Shown: positions 1 to 11,070, counted from the stretch's first letter. The stretch: DNA of 64,000 nt from Elysia chlorotica (GCA_003991915.1 RQTK01000444.1:329439-393438); one strand, 5' to 3'. Notes: generated by a model not told the origin, from the letters alone. Translations and numbers: made by a program.

Positions 1-228
1 TAAAAAATATAATATCAATATCTGTAACTCAGTAAAGAGGACATGCTGTCTGTGGCTTATCTATATCCTAAAGAATTTTTTTTTTACCCTAGATCTACTT
101 TTGACTTTTCTCAAATAAAACGTTAGCACCATAATGAAGTCCAAAATCATTTTTACAGTGATGCAATCTGCTTTCTTTCTTGTTACATAATTTGTTTTTC
201 TTATGTTGTTTTTTTTTTACTTTTTAAG

Positions 229-294
229 GTTGTGTTATTTGGACCTTATGAGCATCACTCCAATATTTTGCCATGGAAGGAGGCAGGAGCAGAG
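229..294 (+). CDS. Class V aminotransferase, internal exon A
   Basis: A 66-bp exon between a T-rich acceptor ending AAG and a GT donor, phase 0 at both ends. It encodes 22 residues containing FGPYEHHSNILPWKEAGAE, the Gly-Pro-x-Glu-His-His-Ser-Asn block of NifS-like class V aminotransferases, in which a His stacks on the PLP ring. Upstream exons lie outside the window. Confidence 0.7.
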
Positions 295-1398
295 GTATAA
301 TTACATCCACTCTTTTTTTTTTCTTTTGATTTTAATCACAGAAATTTCTCTAATTTGTTAGAAAACTTTTGTCAATAAAAATTGTATCACAAGTATCTTG
401 TGTAGAAAAAGGTAACTACTGTATTAATAATGGAGTCCTATATTGTTGTAAATCAGAAGAATGCATGTGTTTCAAATGTCTTCTTTTTACCGCAGTTATT
501 TTGCCACTCACATTATTCTATGAACTGACTTAATGTGAACTCTATTGCATGATTAGTCATATGAGCCATATCAAAAAGACACTCCTAAGGATAGTCATGA
601 TGCTTGACTTATGCTTTGTAGACTTAAACTCATGGAAATAGTTTAAACAAAAAGCCACCTGTGGATGGAAAAGACCTGAATAATGAAAAACATAATTATA
701 CTGGGGACAAAGAGCGACAGTTGGAGTGGAAAATGAAACAGTTGCTTTTCAAGAAATTAGAGGTGAAGTAACGAAAGGATGTCATTGTGTAATTTTAAGA
801 ATGTGTATGTGAAAATGGTATTTTAAAAACTTTTATTACAAACAAAAATATTTCAGTGGCTACAAGACGAGTAGGAGGTCAAAGGTTCAATCCTTAAGTG
901 TTATTTCAATTTCAGTATTGTAGAACTTTCAATTGGGGCTACAACAGTTCTAAACGCATAACCTTGAATGTTGATCCATGTAAAAAAGGATTTAAACTGA
1001 AACGTACCATACCCACAGCTATTTAAAAGTAAACAAATTTAATTGTAATCACCTGCAGGAAAGAAAGTAATAACTGGCTTTTCCTTTATTCCCCTTAGTA
1101 ATAAACGATTATTAAAAAGCAGAAACAAACAAGATAGTAAAATCAACTACATTCACAGCGCAATAGAAATACATGTGTTACTGTGTATACAGTTTTATGA
1201 ACTTATAGCTAGAAATAATTTTTAAAAAAATATTGGTGATAACAGCGCACCACTCAGAGCATCAGTTAACTGGGTAAAGAAAATCTTTGTAATTTTGGCA
1301 ACGCATGGTGAGTTTAGAGGAACATGATGACCAACGCCATGAAGCTAGGCACCTGATGATGATTCTATAATTATATTTCTCTGCTCTTATTTTGCTAG
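295..1398. other. Aminotransferase intron, unique AT-rich
   Basis: About 1.1 kb of AT-rich sequence between two in-phase aminotransferase exons. I see no open frame with coding character and no recognisable repeat in it. Confidence 0.5.
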
Positions 1399-1464
1399 AC
1401 CATCAGGTTACACCAGACAGATACAGGTCATATTGACATGAATCATCTGGAGGTGACTTTAAAA
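1399..1464 (+). CDS. Class V aminotransferase, internal exon B
   Basis: A 66-bp exon, phase 0 at both ends, acceptor TTTTGCTAG and donor GTGAGT. Its 22 residues include the stretch DTGHIDMNHLE, matching the 'DGHVDLxxLE' segment that follows the His-His block in this family. The intron after it (1465-2385) is AT-rich with no visible feature. Confidence 0.7.
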
Positions 1465-2385
1465 GTGAGTTGCTTTTTATGTGAAAGTGATTTTTTTTAA
1501 AGAAATGTTGTGACCCTAAAATAAGCATGTACAATTTTAATTTTTTTGTTGTTATTTTAATTTCTTCTTTGTCCTTCTTTAATTTTTTTTAAAATTAAAT
1601 ATTGATATAACTCTATGATTCATATTGCTTTAGATTGAATCAAAACTTTGAATTAAGAGGATTCAAACTACAGAATTGGTCAAACGTGAACCACAAAAGT
1701 GTTAAAAATACACATATTGTCAGCTACTTACCTTACTTTAAAAATTGCTTTTATGGGAGTTTCCTATTGTTGTTTTGTGGGGTTTTTTTTAATAGCACCC
1801 TTCTCCTAACACCATTTCTTCTAAAAGCATGTCTTGGGCAACAATAATAGTTAGATGATGCTTGGCTGATAGTACTTTTTGTATGTCTTTTAATGGTGCC
1901 AGCTTGAAATCAAGAGAATCAAACCATAACGACTTTAAATTGTCAGCCCCATTCTAACAGAGCAAAAAAACAACAACCAACAACCAAACTATCCATTGCA
2001 AAATTCAGTGTATGAGAAAATCAAATTATCAGACTTTTGAGGTTTCCACTGTTGCTGATTTAAAATCATGTAAAAATTGATCGTGTTGTGTCATATGTGC
2101 GTTTTGTGTTTTATTTGTAATATTTTACTTTGGCTCTTGGCACAAGCTATTTTAAAACATTTTTTCTGTAAGAGATTCTTTTAAGCAGGGTTTTTTTGTT
2201 ACAAAATCTGAACCAAAAATTAGGCCCCCAATCAGCATTATATTAGTTATAACACTGTGTATACTTTTGAAAATGTTCATCATCAGGACTCATTTAATTG
2301 AAATGCTATTTAAGTAAATATATGTTTTAACTTGGTTAAAATAAAATTCAACAAAATCGTTAAGGTCCTTCACAATACACTTCAG

Positions 2386-2567
2386 GCTTACCAGGGAGAT
2401 CCTAGACAGGTGATTGGGGCATTCAGCGCTGCATCCAATGTGACTGGAGTCCTAACTGATGTAGATGCCATCACAATCTGTCTACACAAGCACAAGGCAA
2501 TGGCTGTGTGGGATTATGCTTGTGCAGCTCCCTATGTCAAGCTTGATATGAATCCTTATATCGGAGG
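2386..2567 (+). CDS. Class V aminotransferase (PLP-dependent, NifS-like), internal exon C
   Basis: A 182-bp exon starting after CACTTCAG in phase 0 and ending at GTAGGC in phase 2. It encodes VIGAFSAASNVTGVLTDVD, then VWDYACAAPYVKLDMNP. In this family the Asp of the WDY/FDYA motif binds the PLP pyridine nitrogen, and the SxxSN-V/ITG segment lies near the cofactor. The enzyme would be a cysteine-desulfurase-like or other fold-type-I PLP protein; the substrate cannot be read from this part. The exon bearing the PLP lysine (usually SxHKF) should follow, but I find none between 2568 and the unrelated FN3 exon at 5251. That interval is largely a transposable element. The gene may be a broken fragment, interrupted by the element, or misassembled. 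Family call is strong; completeness is doubtful. Confidence 0.75.
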
Positions 2568-2824
2568 GTAGGCTTGCTATGAATATGAACATGTTTAGAA
2601 AATGATCATGGATAAATGAGAGGAAAAAGTCAATTAACAGTATCGTCGGGTGGGTTATAAAACGCATGGGGCTGACCAGTGCACAGTGACATTTACGTTT
2701 TTGGCATAGTCGTCTGGTCAATATTAAGCGCAAATCTTAGCTAAGGTACGACTTTAAGTAAGGCAAACATTGCAATTATTTAAACTTGTCGCCGAATTTA
2801 AAAAAGAACTACTACATCAAAATA

Positions 2825-5105
2825 CAGACCTGCCAACATTACGCTTTGGGCGTAATTTATTAAATCATATTACGCCCGGTCCTTGTCATATATTACGCTT
2901 TCGCCGAGTTGAAAATAGTACGATCTATAAGTATAACCTTAAATTCTAGCCACTGGTTCAGATATGGCCCAAGAAAATATTCATACACACTATCGATATT
3001 ACCTATTCGATTATTAGGCACTTTCGTTTTCAGTTTTTCAATACAATAACTATTACCTCTAGTTTTATAGTTTGATTTACCGCATATCGATAGTCAGCTT
3101 TATGTATAATAGCGTCCGGTATTTATTTTTTGTTTGGGTTGTGTTCAATAGTGTAAAGCAAAGTTGATGTCTGCATCGCAGAGCATTGATCAATGTTTTG
3201 ACCGTGGCCATTGTAAGTTAAAGAAGTAAGGACTCGCCATCGTACTTCATATAAGCTTTTAGTTAAACATGATGTGGGCTAGATTGAGGTTCTTATTACC
3301 TAACTGGAAAAGTATATCACTGGTAGTAGTAATCAGTCACGGTGCTTCATGTTCCTGTGGTCTATGACCCGATTGTATGTCACTGGTGCTTGTGATCAGT
3401 GCATAGGGATGTGCATGTTTTGCCCACATGCAAGCGATAAGGTACCTTGAAAGTAGTGACTCCGCCTCAGATTTATGCTCGCAATTCTGAGGTAGGGATG
3501 CAGAAGCCACCAATCTGCATCGAAGGTTGCCTTTCTTGTTTATCCATCGCTTGATGACACATGGCAGGTTGGACTTCACACGCCCCTGTCCGCGTATAAT
3601 ACATTGTGTAATGACCGTAGCCTAGTTGTCGGCGGTAAGATCTAAAGCTTTCCCTATTAAATCAAAGATTTTCATGCAACTGGGATACGCACCGAGAACA
3701 TTGTACATTGTATTTTACTGAAGGTCTTATGAGGAGAAATTCATTTCTCACCATCAGAATTTTTTTTTATTCAATTGGCTTTGTTTGTAACCCCCGCAGC
3801 CATTTTCTTGGAATCAACAGAATGTTCAATGCACCAGTCAAAAATCACGGTGAAAACGAAACCGAAAGTACATGTATGTACAGTGTAGCGACTGATTGTT
3901 CACTAGATCTAGTAACAAGAAATAGGGAAAAAGCAGTTTCTAGGGTTGATCGTTTTAACGAAAATAAAGGCTAAGTTGGCTATTATTTCGTTCACATGAA
4001 ACAAGTACACATATACTAAGAGCGTTGTTTCTTATTTAGAATCTAATAGGGAATTAACTTTCAAGACATTCTCAAGGCTTTGCCATATAGCACTGACAGG
4101 TTAATGATTCACAGTTTGTCTAAAGGAAAATCATCTGTTATCAAGATTATCTAGATCTCGATTTTTTACTCTAGATTCAATTACTGAAGAGTTGGATGTA
4201 CAAATCAGTGTTTTATTTTACATTGATAAGGCTCAATAACAGTTCACTGTAAATATTTATCTTTGGCTCTCAATGACATATATTGTTGTAAGAGGGTTTG
4301 TAAAAAGAAAGTCTCCTTTCATACACATGTATCTCCATAGTTAATTAAATCTAGTATTTTTTCCTGCATTAACCCTTTTACACTTACAGTCGCCGCCGGT
4401 CGCCTCTATCGGTAAACCCTCGCAGTCGCCGTAGGTCGCCGGCCACGCCTACTAAAGTGACGCTATCGTGTACCGCAATATCGTGGACCATATCGGCTAA
4501 CATAGGAAATAGTGACATCGTTGTCGTTTTAGACAGCCGGAAATAGACTCGATTGTTTCAATGGTCTTTGAATGAAAAGAATCGGCTATTGGGTTGGGAA
4601 GTTGTGATTTTTTGAAGTTTGTTGTTCTTTTCAAGTGTTTTTTCATCATGGATGATCTATTGCGTTTGTATCAAGAAGCTACAGACAGCATTTACGTTAT
4701 CTCCCTTAAGTTAAGAATTGAGTGTCTGACTAGTGACTAGGCTAGTAAGCATTAAATCTTTTAGTTTTTAAAATTTGCAATTAACTAGTGGCCCTTTATT
4801 TAATTAATTTTACTAAATTCATCTATACTCCTCCAAACCTCTGTGGGCTTGGAGACATGTGATTATCTCTAGTTATAAACATCAAGACGTAATACATTTA
4901 ATATTTTTTACCTTTATATCCTCGTAAAAAGCAGTGGTATCACGTCAGCGTATAAAATTTCTTTTTAGGTTTTACCGTTTAAGTTGGTCAAGGAGTCTCA
5001 CACCGCGTGTGCGTGTTTCCAGCATTTTATTACTACCAAGTTCCAAAAATTACTCTCTGTGGCAGCTGATATTACTCCAAGAGAAAATTTAGGTTGGCAG
5101 GTCTG
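2825..5105 (+). mobile_element. Inverted-repeat DNA element, copy A of the CAGACCTGCCAAC family
   Basis: The left end CAGACCTGCCAAC (2825-2837) is matched by its exact reverse complement GTTGGCAGGTCTG at 5093-5105. Two other places in the window (6842 and 12620) begin similarity at the same left-end motif, which supports it as a true terminus. The internal sequence from the left end to about 3640 is shared with copy B at 6842-8400. No transposase frame is visible, so it is non-autonomous or decayed. The eight bases on each side (2817-2824 and 5106-5113) do not match, so no target-site duplication survives. The TIR form vaguely recalls hAT ends, but the superfamily is uncertain. Confidence 0.55.
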
Positions 5106-5250
5106 ATGTTGTAATAACATTTCACATACTGATTATGCATGTAATGGTTGGGGCAAGCTTATTCATTCCAGTGGTTTTGAAGTTTTTAAGTGCGATTGGT
5201 TTTCATCTACCTCAATGTGTGAAAGTTGCTGTGCTGTCATTTGTCGGCAG

Positions 5251-5461
5251 ATCCAGTTCTGGGAGCGCAACAAGCGCGCGCTGACAGCAAGAGAGGTCGA
5301 CTTTGAGCCGAACCAGGTCGAGTCGCTGGCCGGGAACACCTACAAAGTCCGCGTGGACAAGATCATCCCGTTCACGAACATGGAAGCTCAGGTGGCCGTC
5401 CGAAACAACTTCTACATCGGCTCCCCCTCACAGGTCGTGAACTTCCGCACCGAGCCCGGCT
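5251..5461 (+). CDS. FN3 protein exon 1 in window
   Basis: Acceptor TTGTCGGCAG, start phase 0, donor GTGAGT, end phase 1. It encodes FN3-like strands: NTYKVRVDKIIPFTNMEAQV followed by a GSPSQ turn and VNFRTEPG, the usual 'Y.v.V.a.n..G.gp.S..v..rT..g' ending of an FN3 module. GC-rich compared with the flanking intron. Confidence 0.7.
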
Positions 5462-5738
5462 GTGAGTGACACACAGTTGTCTTGTCTTGTTTGAAAACCT
5501 GAACCAAGCTGTATTGTCCAAGACCAGGCCGTGATAGTTTTTCTTGTCTTTTTAAGATGAAATACAACACTAGCTGTCACATTTTGATGAGGATAACATA
5601 TGCTTTCTTGCCTCATAGTACGTAATGTTGCTAAGCAACAAAATTGATAACTTCAAGCTTGTTTAGATAGCACATATTTTGGTCATTTATAAAAAGCAAA
5701 ACGTGTGTTGCCCTAATACATATACATCCTTGTTCCAG

Positions 5739-5861
5739 TGCCTGGCGTCGTGGAATATCTGCGTGTGCTAAACATCGGAGACTGTGTGCACTTGGACCTT
5801 ACCCGACGTGGATTGGAAAATCGTGGTGACCTCACCGGCTACGACATCAGTTACCGAGTTG
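5739..5861 (+). CDS. FN3 protein exon 2
   Basis: Acceptor CCTTGTTCCAG, phase 1 at both ends, donor GTAAGA. Encodes PGVVEYLRVLNIGD and LTGYDISYRV, the first half of an FN3 module (strands A to C). Confidence 0.7.
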
Positions 5862-5924
5862 GTAAGATTGTGTATAGGCTAAAGTGTTATACACTTGTCT
5901 CTTTTACCTCTATTTCATGCTATG

Positions 5925-6532
5925 TGTGTCAGTGTATCTAATGCCTCCATCTCTCTGCCCTGTGTGTCAGTGTATCTAATGCCTCTATCTCTCTGCCCTG
6001 TGTGCCAGTGTATCTAACGTCTCCATCTCTCTGCCCTGTGTGCCAGTGTATCTAATGCCTCCATCTCTCTGCCCTGTGTGTCAGTGTATCTAATGCCTCT
6101 ATCTCTCTGCCCTGTGTGCCAGTGTATCTAATGCCTCCATCTCTCTGCCCTGTGTGTCAGTGTATCTAATGGTCTCCATCTCTCTGTCCTGTGTGTCAGT
6201 GTATCTAATGCCTCCATCTCTCTGCCCTGTGTGTCAGTGTATCTAATGGTCTCCATCTCTCTGCCCTGTGCCAGTGTATCTAATGCCTCCATCTCTCTGC
6301 CCTGTGTCAGTGTATCTAATGCCTCCATCTCTCTGCCCTGTGTCAGTGTATCTAATGCCTCCATCTCTCTGCCCTGTGTGTCAGTGTATCTAATGCCTCC
6401 ATCTCTCTGCCCTGTGTCAGTGTATCTAATGCCTCCGTCTCTCTGCCCTGTGTGTCAGGGTATCTAATGCCTCCATCTCTCTGCCCTGTGTCAGTGTATC
6501 TAATGCTTTAATCTCTCTGTCATGTGTGCCAG
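5925..6532. repeat. Minisatellite, about 37-39 bp unit, about 16 copies
   Basis: Units read TCTCTCTGCCCTGTGTG(C/T), CAGTGTATCTAATGCCTCCA and close variants. The array runs up to the acceptor of the next FN3 exon, and the real acceptor (CTCTCTGTCATGTGTGCCAG) looks like the last unit. Open frames on both strands here are repeat artefacts. Confidence 0.9.
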
Positions 6533-6715
6533 TGCAAGGTCTGGACCTGGGCGTGATGCAGGACCGAGAGCCCCAGATCAATGACCCGTATACGACCAAC
6601 GCATACCTGAGTGGGCTCAGCCCAAGCACAAGGTACCGCGTGTACATCTACGCACGCACCATGCAAGGTCGAGGGGAGGCCTACTTCATTGAGATAGTCA
6701 CAGCCCAGCCTGGCA
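6533..6715 (+). CDS. FN3 protein exon 3
   Basis: Phase 1 at both ends, donor GTGAGT. Encodes the second half of an FN3 module, with the classic hydrophobic core LSGLSPSTRYRVYIYARTMQ and a VTAQPG end. Joins exon 2 in frame. Confidence 0.75.
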
Positions 6716-6903
6716 GTGAGTTCTCTCTGTGTGTCCTTCTCTGACCTTGTCTCAATCAGTACTTTGAGTCTGTTTTGCTTAAAATAAGTTATTTTTACTC
6801 TGTCAGACTTTTGATGAGAAGATGGTTAATCCAGAGTGAAGCAGACCTGACAACATTGTTACGCCAGAGTGCGAAAAATTACGCCTTAAGGGCGGTCCTT
6901 GCC

Positions 6904-7703
6904 GTATTACGCCAAGTTTAACATACTACGATCTATAACTTAAGTTTCTAGTATTACTCCGAGTTAAACATACTACGATCTATAACTTAAGTTTTTAGTA
7001 TTACTCCGAGTTAAACATACTACGATCTATAACTTAAGTTTCTAGTATTACGCCGAGTTAAACATACTACGATCTATAACTTAAGTTTCTAGTATTACGC
7101 CGAGTTAAACATACTACGATCTATAACTTAAGTTTCTAGTATTACGCCGAGTTAAACATACTACGATCTATAACTTAAGTTTCTAGTATTACGCCGAGTT
7201 AAACATACTACGATCTATAACTTAAGTTTCTAGTATTACGCCAAGTTAAACATACTACGATCTATAACTTAAGTTTCTAGTATTACGCCGAGTTAAAAAT
7301 ACTACGATCTATAACTTAAGTTTCTAGTATTACGCCAAGTTCAACATACTACGATCTATAACTTAAGTTTCTAGTATTACGCCAAGTTAAACATACTACG
7401 ATCTATAACTTAAGTTTCTAGTATTACGCCAAGTTAAAAATACTACGATCTATAACTTAAGTTTCTAGTATTACGCCAAGTTAAACATACTACGATCTAT
7501 AACTTAAGTTTCTAGTATTACGCCAAGTTAAACATACTACGATCTATAACTTAAGTTTCTAGTATTACGCCAAGTTAAACATACTACGATCTATAACTTA
7601 AGTTTTTAGTATTACGCCAAGTTAAACATACTACGATCTATAACTTAAGTTTCTAGTATTACGCCGAGTTAAACATACTACGATCTATAAATCAAGTTTC
7701 TAG
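6904..7703. repeat. 47-bp tandem satellite, about 17 copies
   Basis: The unit contains TACTACGATCTATAACTTAA, GTTTCTAGTATTACGCC and (A/G)AGTTAAACA. Copies are nearly identical. In copy A of the same element the matching segment (about 2890-2950) is single, so the array arose inside copy B. Confidence 0.9.
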
Positions 7704-8284
7704 CCACTGGTTCAGAAGTGGCCCAAGAAAATACTTCATACACACAATCATTATAAGATGCTTTTGTTTTCACTTATTCAATACAATTGCTATTAACACT
7801 AGTTTTGTTGTTTGATTTACGGTATATCGATAGTCAGCTTTCTGTACACTAGCGTCTGATCATAATTTTTCGTTTGGGTTGTGTTCAATAGTGGAATACA
7901 CAGTTGATGTCTGCATTGCAAAGCATCAATTTGCTTTGATCAATGTTGTGAGAGCAACTATTGTAAGTTAAAGAAGTAAGGATTCGCCATTGCAATGCAT
8001 ATAAGCTCTGCTAAACCTGATGTGGGCTAGACCTGGTGAAGGTTATTATTATCTAACCGGAAGGGTATATCACTGGTTGTATATATTTCTACTGTGAAGG
8101 TATTGGTGAACAAGTTTTAGCTGTGCTATAGCATTATATAATTTTATTTTGTGTTTTTTCTCCGAACAATCAGTCACAGGACTTCACTTTTTGCGGAACA
8201 ATCAGTCACAGGACTTCAGGTTCCTGCGGTCTATGACCCGACTCTATTTCACTGGTTCTTGCACACATGCAAGCGATAAGGCTA

Positions 8285-8390
8285 CAGTGATTACATGTGG
8301 TATATATCATACACGGACAGGGGCGTGTCAAGTCCAACCTGCCATGGGACGCCCCTGTCCGTGTATTGTATAAACCACATGTAATGACTG
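8285..8390. repeat. Long stem-loop (42-nt arms, 22-nt loop)
   Basis: The left arm 8285-8326 and right arm 8349-8390 are reverse complements at about 38 of 42 positions. The inner stem ACACGGACAGGGGCGT is perfect. The loop is 8327-8348. It lies inside copy B of the element family and may be a structural end of it. Confidence 0.8.
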
Positions 8391-8400
8391 TGTCAAAAAT

Positions 8401-9499
8401 GTCAAAATGTGAAGTGTTTTACATGATTAGAAAGGTCTAATCTTTATCTTTAAGATGGGGGTAGAATATATTTTCTATGACTAATGGTAAAGAAGGAAAC
8501 ACCCAAAAACGCATCGCCTGGAATGTTACTCGCCCTTTCTATGCAGTCTGCACTATAGTCACCGAACACAGTGGCTGCTGAATGTGTGTGCTATAAATAG
8601 TCCATAACTTGACCTTTCACACGGTGTAACTTTCGACAGGATTAAATAGTCACAGAAAAAAATAATAATCAATAAAAAAACAAAAAATTTTTCCTAGAGG
8701 AAAAAAAATATTTTCTAAACAAGTTACATATTTAGAGTCCTTGTCCATTTTTATTTTAAAATCAATGCAGTTTGACAGAACTTCTGTTTGTAGAGGAATG
8801 CGCTTGAACGAGCTGTGCTAGCCTACCTAGGTTTTTATCGCCGCTCTGCAAACTTAAGGGACGATTAAACTCCACAGCCGCCAGTCCCAAATGGCTGCCC
8901 GACAAAGAAAATTTTTAATTTTGGGCATAAAAACGAACTTAAATTTAAAACTTACATGTAAAACCCTTAACTAACTTTGGATCTAGGTTACGCCATATTT
9001 TTGCTTTGGATTAAAAAAGAGACTTAAAATTTGCACTCCTGTGCTGAGAAACAAAAACCTTTATGCACTGGGGTTCAAAATCAAAGAATCAATGAATTTT
9101 AAAAATCAGTACAGCTGTTGAACTCAAATCCATAGTGCATCAATGCTTAATATAAATGCTGAGATTTGCAGCCACAGCTTTTTATTTTGTATTATTTTGA
9201 CAAGAACTTTCATAGACACTTGTACTAATAAAAGCAGGTGATACGAAACAAGTTAAATAGAACCTGAAAACGGAATCTGCTTTAGACTGTTTTTAACTCA
9301 CACACATTTTGTTCATATATAAATAACACTTTATGCTCCATTGCAATAATAGGATGCATATAATGCAAGAGAAGACAGCCAAGTAGAAAACAACATTGTA
9401 TTAAAAAAAGCAACAGCAGCACAGTATTGGGATGTATTCAGTCAGTTCGCAAAGACCAGTCTTCGTTGTATTATCCTACTTTTCTTTATTTCATTTCAG
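8401..9499. other. FN3 gene intron, no feature seen
   Basis: AT-rich intronic sequence between the element copy B and the next FN3 exon. No coding exon, RNA gene or tandem array is recognisable. Confidence 0.5.
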
Positions 9500-9619
9500 C
9501 TCCACGGATGCCCCGCTTCACGATAGAAAACGTTGGTCACACATTCATCAACGTGAGCTGGTGGGTAAACGCGTTTGCTGACTCTGGGACCGTTGTGTAC
9601 GTGGAGTACCGGAAGCTTT
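9500..9619 (+). CDS. FN3 protein exon 4
   Basis: Acceptor TTCATTTCAG, phase 1 at both ends, donor GTAAGT. Encodes PRMPRFTIENVGHTFINVSW and GTVVYVEYRKL, the first half of the membrane-proximal FN3 module, with the conserved strand-B Trp. Confidence 0.75.
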
Positions 9620-9670
9620 GTAAGTCATCGTGACTGTGAGGGGCACTTGAGAATGTGTCTGCCCCAGTGA

Positions 9671-10149
9671 TTACTCCCAGTTAAGGCCAGAATTGAGTAC
9701 AAACTAGCCATTCTTTGCTTTAAAAGCCTTAATTGTAATTTTCCATCATACATATCAGACCTCCTCACTCCATACACACCCTCTAGAGCACTAAGATCGA
9801 GCAGCTCTAATTTATTAAGCACATCGAGAGTGAAGCTTAAATCTTATGGTGAGAGAGCATTTTCCTTTATTGGCCCAAAAGTTTGGAATTCCCTTCCTGG
9901 TGACATCAGGGAAATAACAAAATTAGACCAGTTTAAAAGTAAACTTAAGACACATCTTTTTACAAAACATTTTCAATCCCAGTCACCAGTGTAGATGTGG
10001 TTAGGTTCTGTTTCTATTGTGTATTTTGCTTATGTTGTATTAGTTGTATGTAAGTGGATGAATGGATTAACATTGTAAGGCGCCTAGGGCCCACATTGTG
10101 GGGAGTGGGCGCCCTATAAATGCCATTATTATTATTATTATTATTATTA
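9671..10149 (+). mobile_element. LINE 3' end (CR1/L2/Rex1-like)
   Basis: An open stretch from 9671 to the TAG at 9992-9994 encodes the C-terminal tail of a LINE reverse transcriptase ORF: PVKARIEYKLAILCFKSL near its start, then YGERAFSFIGPKVWNSLPGD. About 150 bp of 3' UTR follows, ending GCGCCCTATAAATGCC and (ATT)n, the typical 3' tail of CR1/L2/Rex1-type elements. It is 5'-truncated and sits in an FN3-gene intron in the sense direction. The frame still being open suggests a fairly young insertion. Confidence 0.75.
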
Positions 10150-10267
10150 CTGGTTGGTGCCAGTGTAGTGTGGCCGGCTGACACAGGAGTTGTTGTGTCC
10201 CCACACTGTCTCTGTGTGGCATCACATAAAAATGTCAGAAGTTAGTCTTGGAGCCTCTTCACAATAT

Positions 10268-10510
10268 ATAATCGCCAAAGAGTTATATATTTTAGGAATT
10301 TGAAGATCCAAAGAGTTATATATTTTAGGAATTTGAAGATTCAAAGAGTTATATATTTTAGGAATTTGAAGATCCAAAGAGTTATATATTTTAGGAATGT
10401 GAAGATCCAAAGAGTTGTATATTTTAGGAATATGAAGATCCAAAGAGTTGTATATTTTAGGAATGTGAAGATCCAAAGAGTTGTATATTTTAGGAATATG
10501 AATATTGAAA
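10268..10510. repeat. 33-bp minisatellite, about 7 copies
   Basis: The unit contains CCAAAGAGTTATATATTTTA and GGAATTTGAAGAT. It ends about 15 bp before the acceptor of the next FN3 exon. Each unit holds TATATTTTAG, which resembles a 3' splice site. Confidence 0.9.
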
Positions 10511-10524
10511 AATCTTGTCCTTAG

Positions 10525-10683
10525 ATGGCGCCGAGTGGCTTCGAACGACGGACGAGGTGGTCAACACGTGGAAGAACGTGAGCAACCTGGAGCCCGGGAC
10601 TCGCTACGAGCTGCGCATCAAGGCCACCAACGGCAAGATCAGCATCGCCTCCGGCATCGACGAGATCGTAACAGACGGCAACG
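10525..10683 (+). CDS. FN3 protein exon 5
   Basis: Acceptor CTTGTCCTTAG, phase 1 at both ends, donor GTGAGA. Encodes YGAEWLRTTDEV and VSNLEPGTRYELRIKATNG, completing the membrane-proximal FN3 module begun in exon 4. Confidence 0.75.
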
Positions 10684-10861
10684 GTGAGATTGTCTTTCTC
10701 TGTGCTCTTACATATTCACAATATAGCCTATATAGTGCTGCTGTTGGACGTTAAACCTGTTACATATCCATTTATTATAAAAACAATCATATGGCCTGCT
10801 AAATCTAAGCTAAAAAGGGAAAAACGGGGCACTTCACATTATGTACATTTTCTTTAAGTGA

Positions 10862-10945
10862 CTTCAATGTGAGGATTGGGGATTAAACCCTTCCTCATCA
10901 CAGACAGCAGTGCAATGCTCTAACCACTGAGCCTATAGGGTTCTC
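10862..10945 (-). mobile_element. tRNA-derived SINE fragment
   Basis: Read on the minus strand it has GGCTCAGTGGTTAGAGCATT, a good tRNA box A region, then GGGTTTAATCCC, a degenerate box B. There is no matching acceptor stem, so it is a SINE remnant and not a tRNA gene. Duplicated at 13200-13285. Confidence 0.55.
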
Positions 10946-11070
10946 GTTATGGTGCTGGCTGGGTTGAAGTTGAGGACAACAATCCATACCATTTTTATAA
11001 ATGTTGCCACTTGTGCTGCGTGTGGTGGTCAGAGTTAACATGTTTTTTTTTGCTCTCTCTGACCGTGCAG

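Larger units (their letters stand above)
6842..8400 (+). mobile_element. Copy B of the CAGACCTGCCAAC element family, with expanded internal satellite
   Basis: Begins CAGACCTGACAAC and follows copy A (2825 to about 3640) through shared segments such as TTTGGGTTGTGTTCAATAGTG and GTTAAAGAAGTAAGGA. It differs by a large internal 47-bp satellite and by a near-perfect stem-loop near its right part. I cannot find the right-hand inverted end seen in copy A, so the right boundary is approximate. Confidence 0.5.

Noticed and set aside
6128..6647. Overlapping open frames on both strands through the 37-39 bp repeat
   Set aside because: Products are pure translations of the minisatellite; the only real coding sequence is the FN3 exon starting at 6533.
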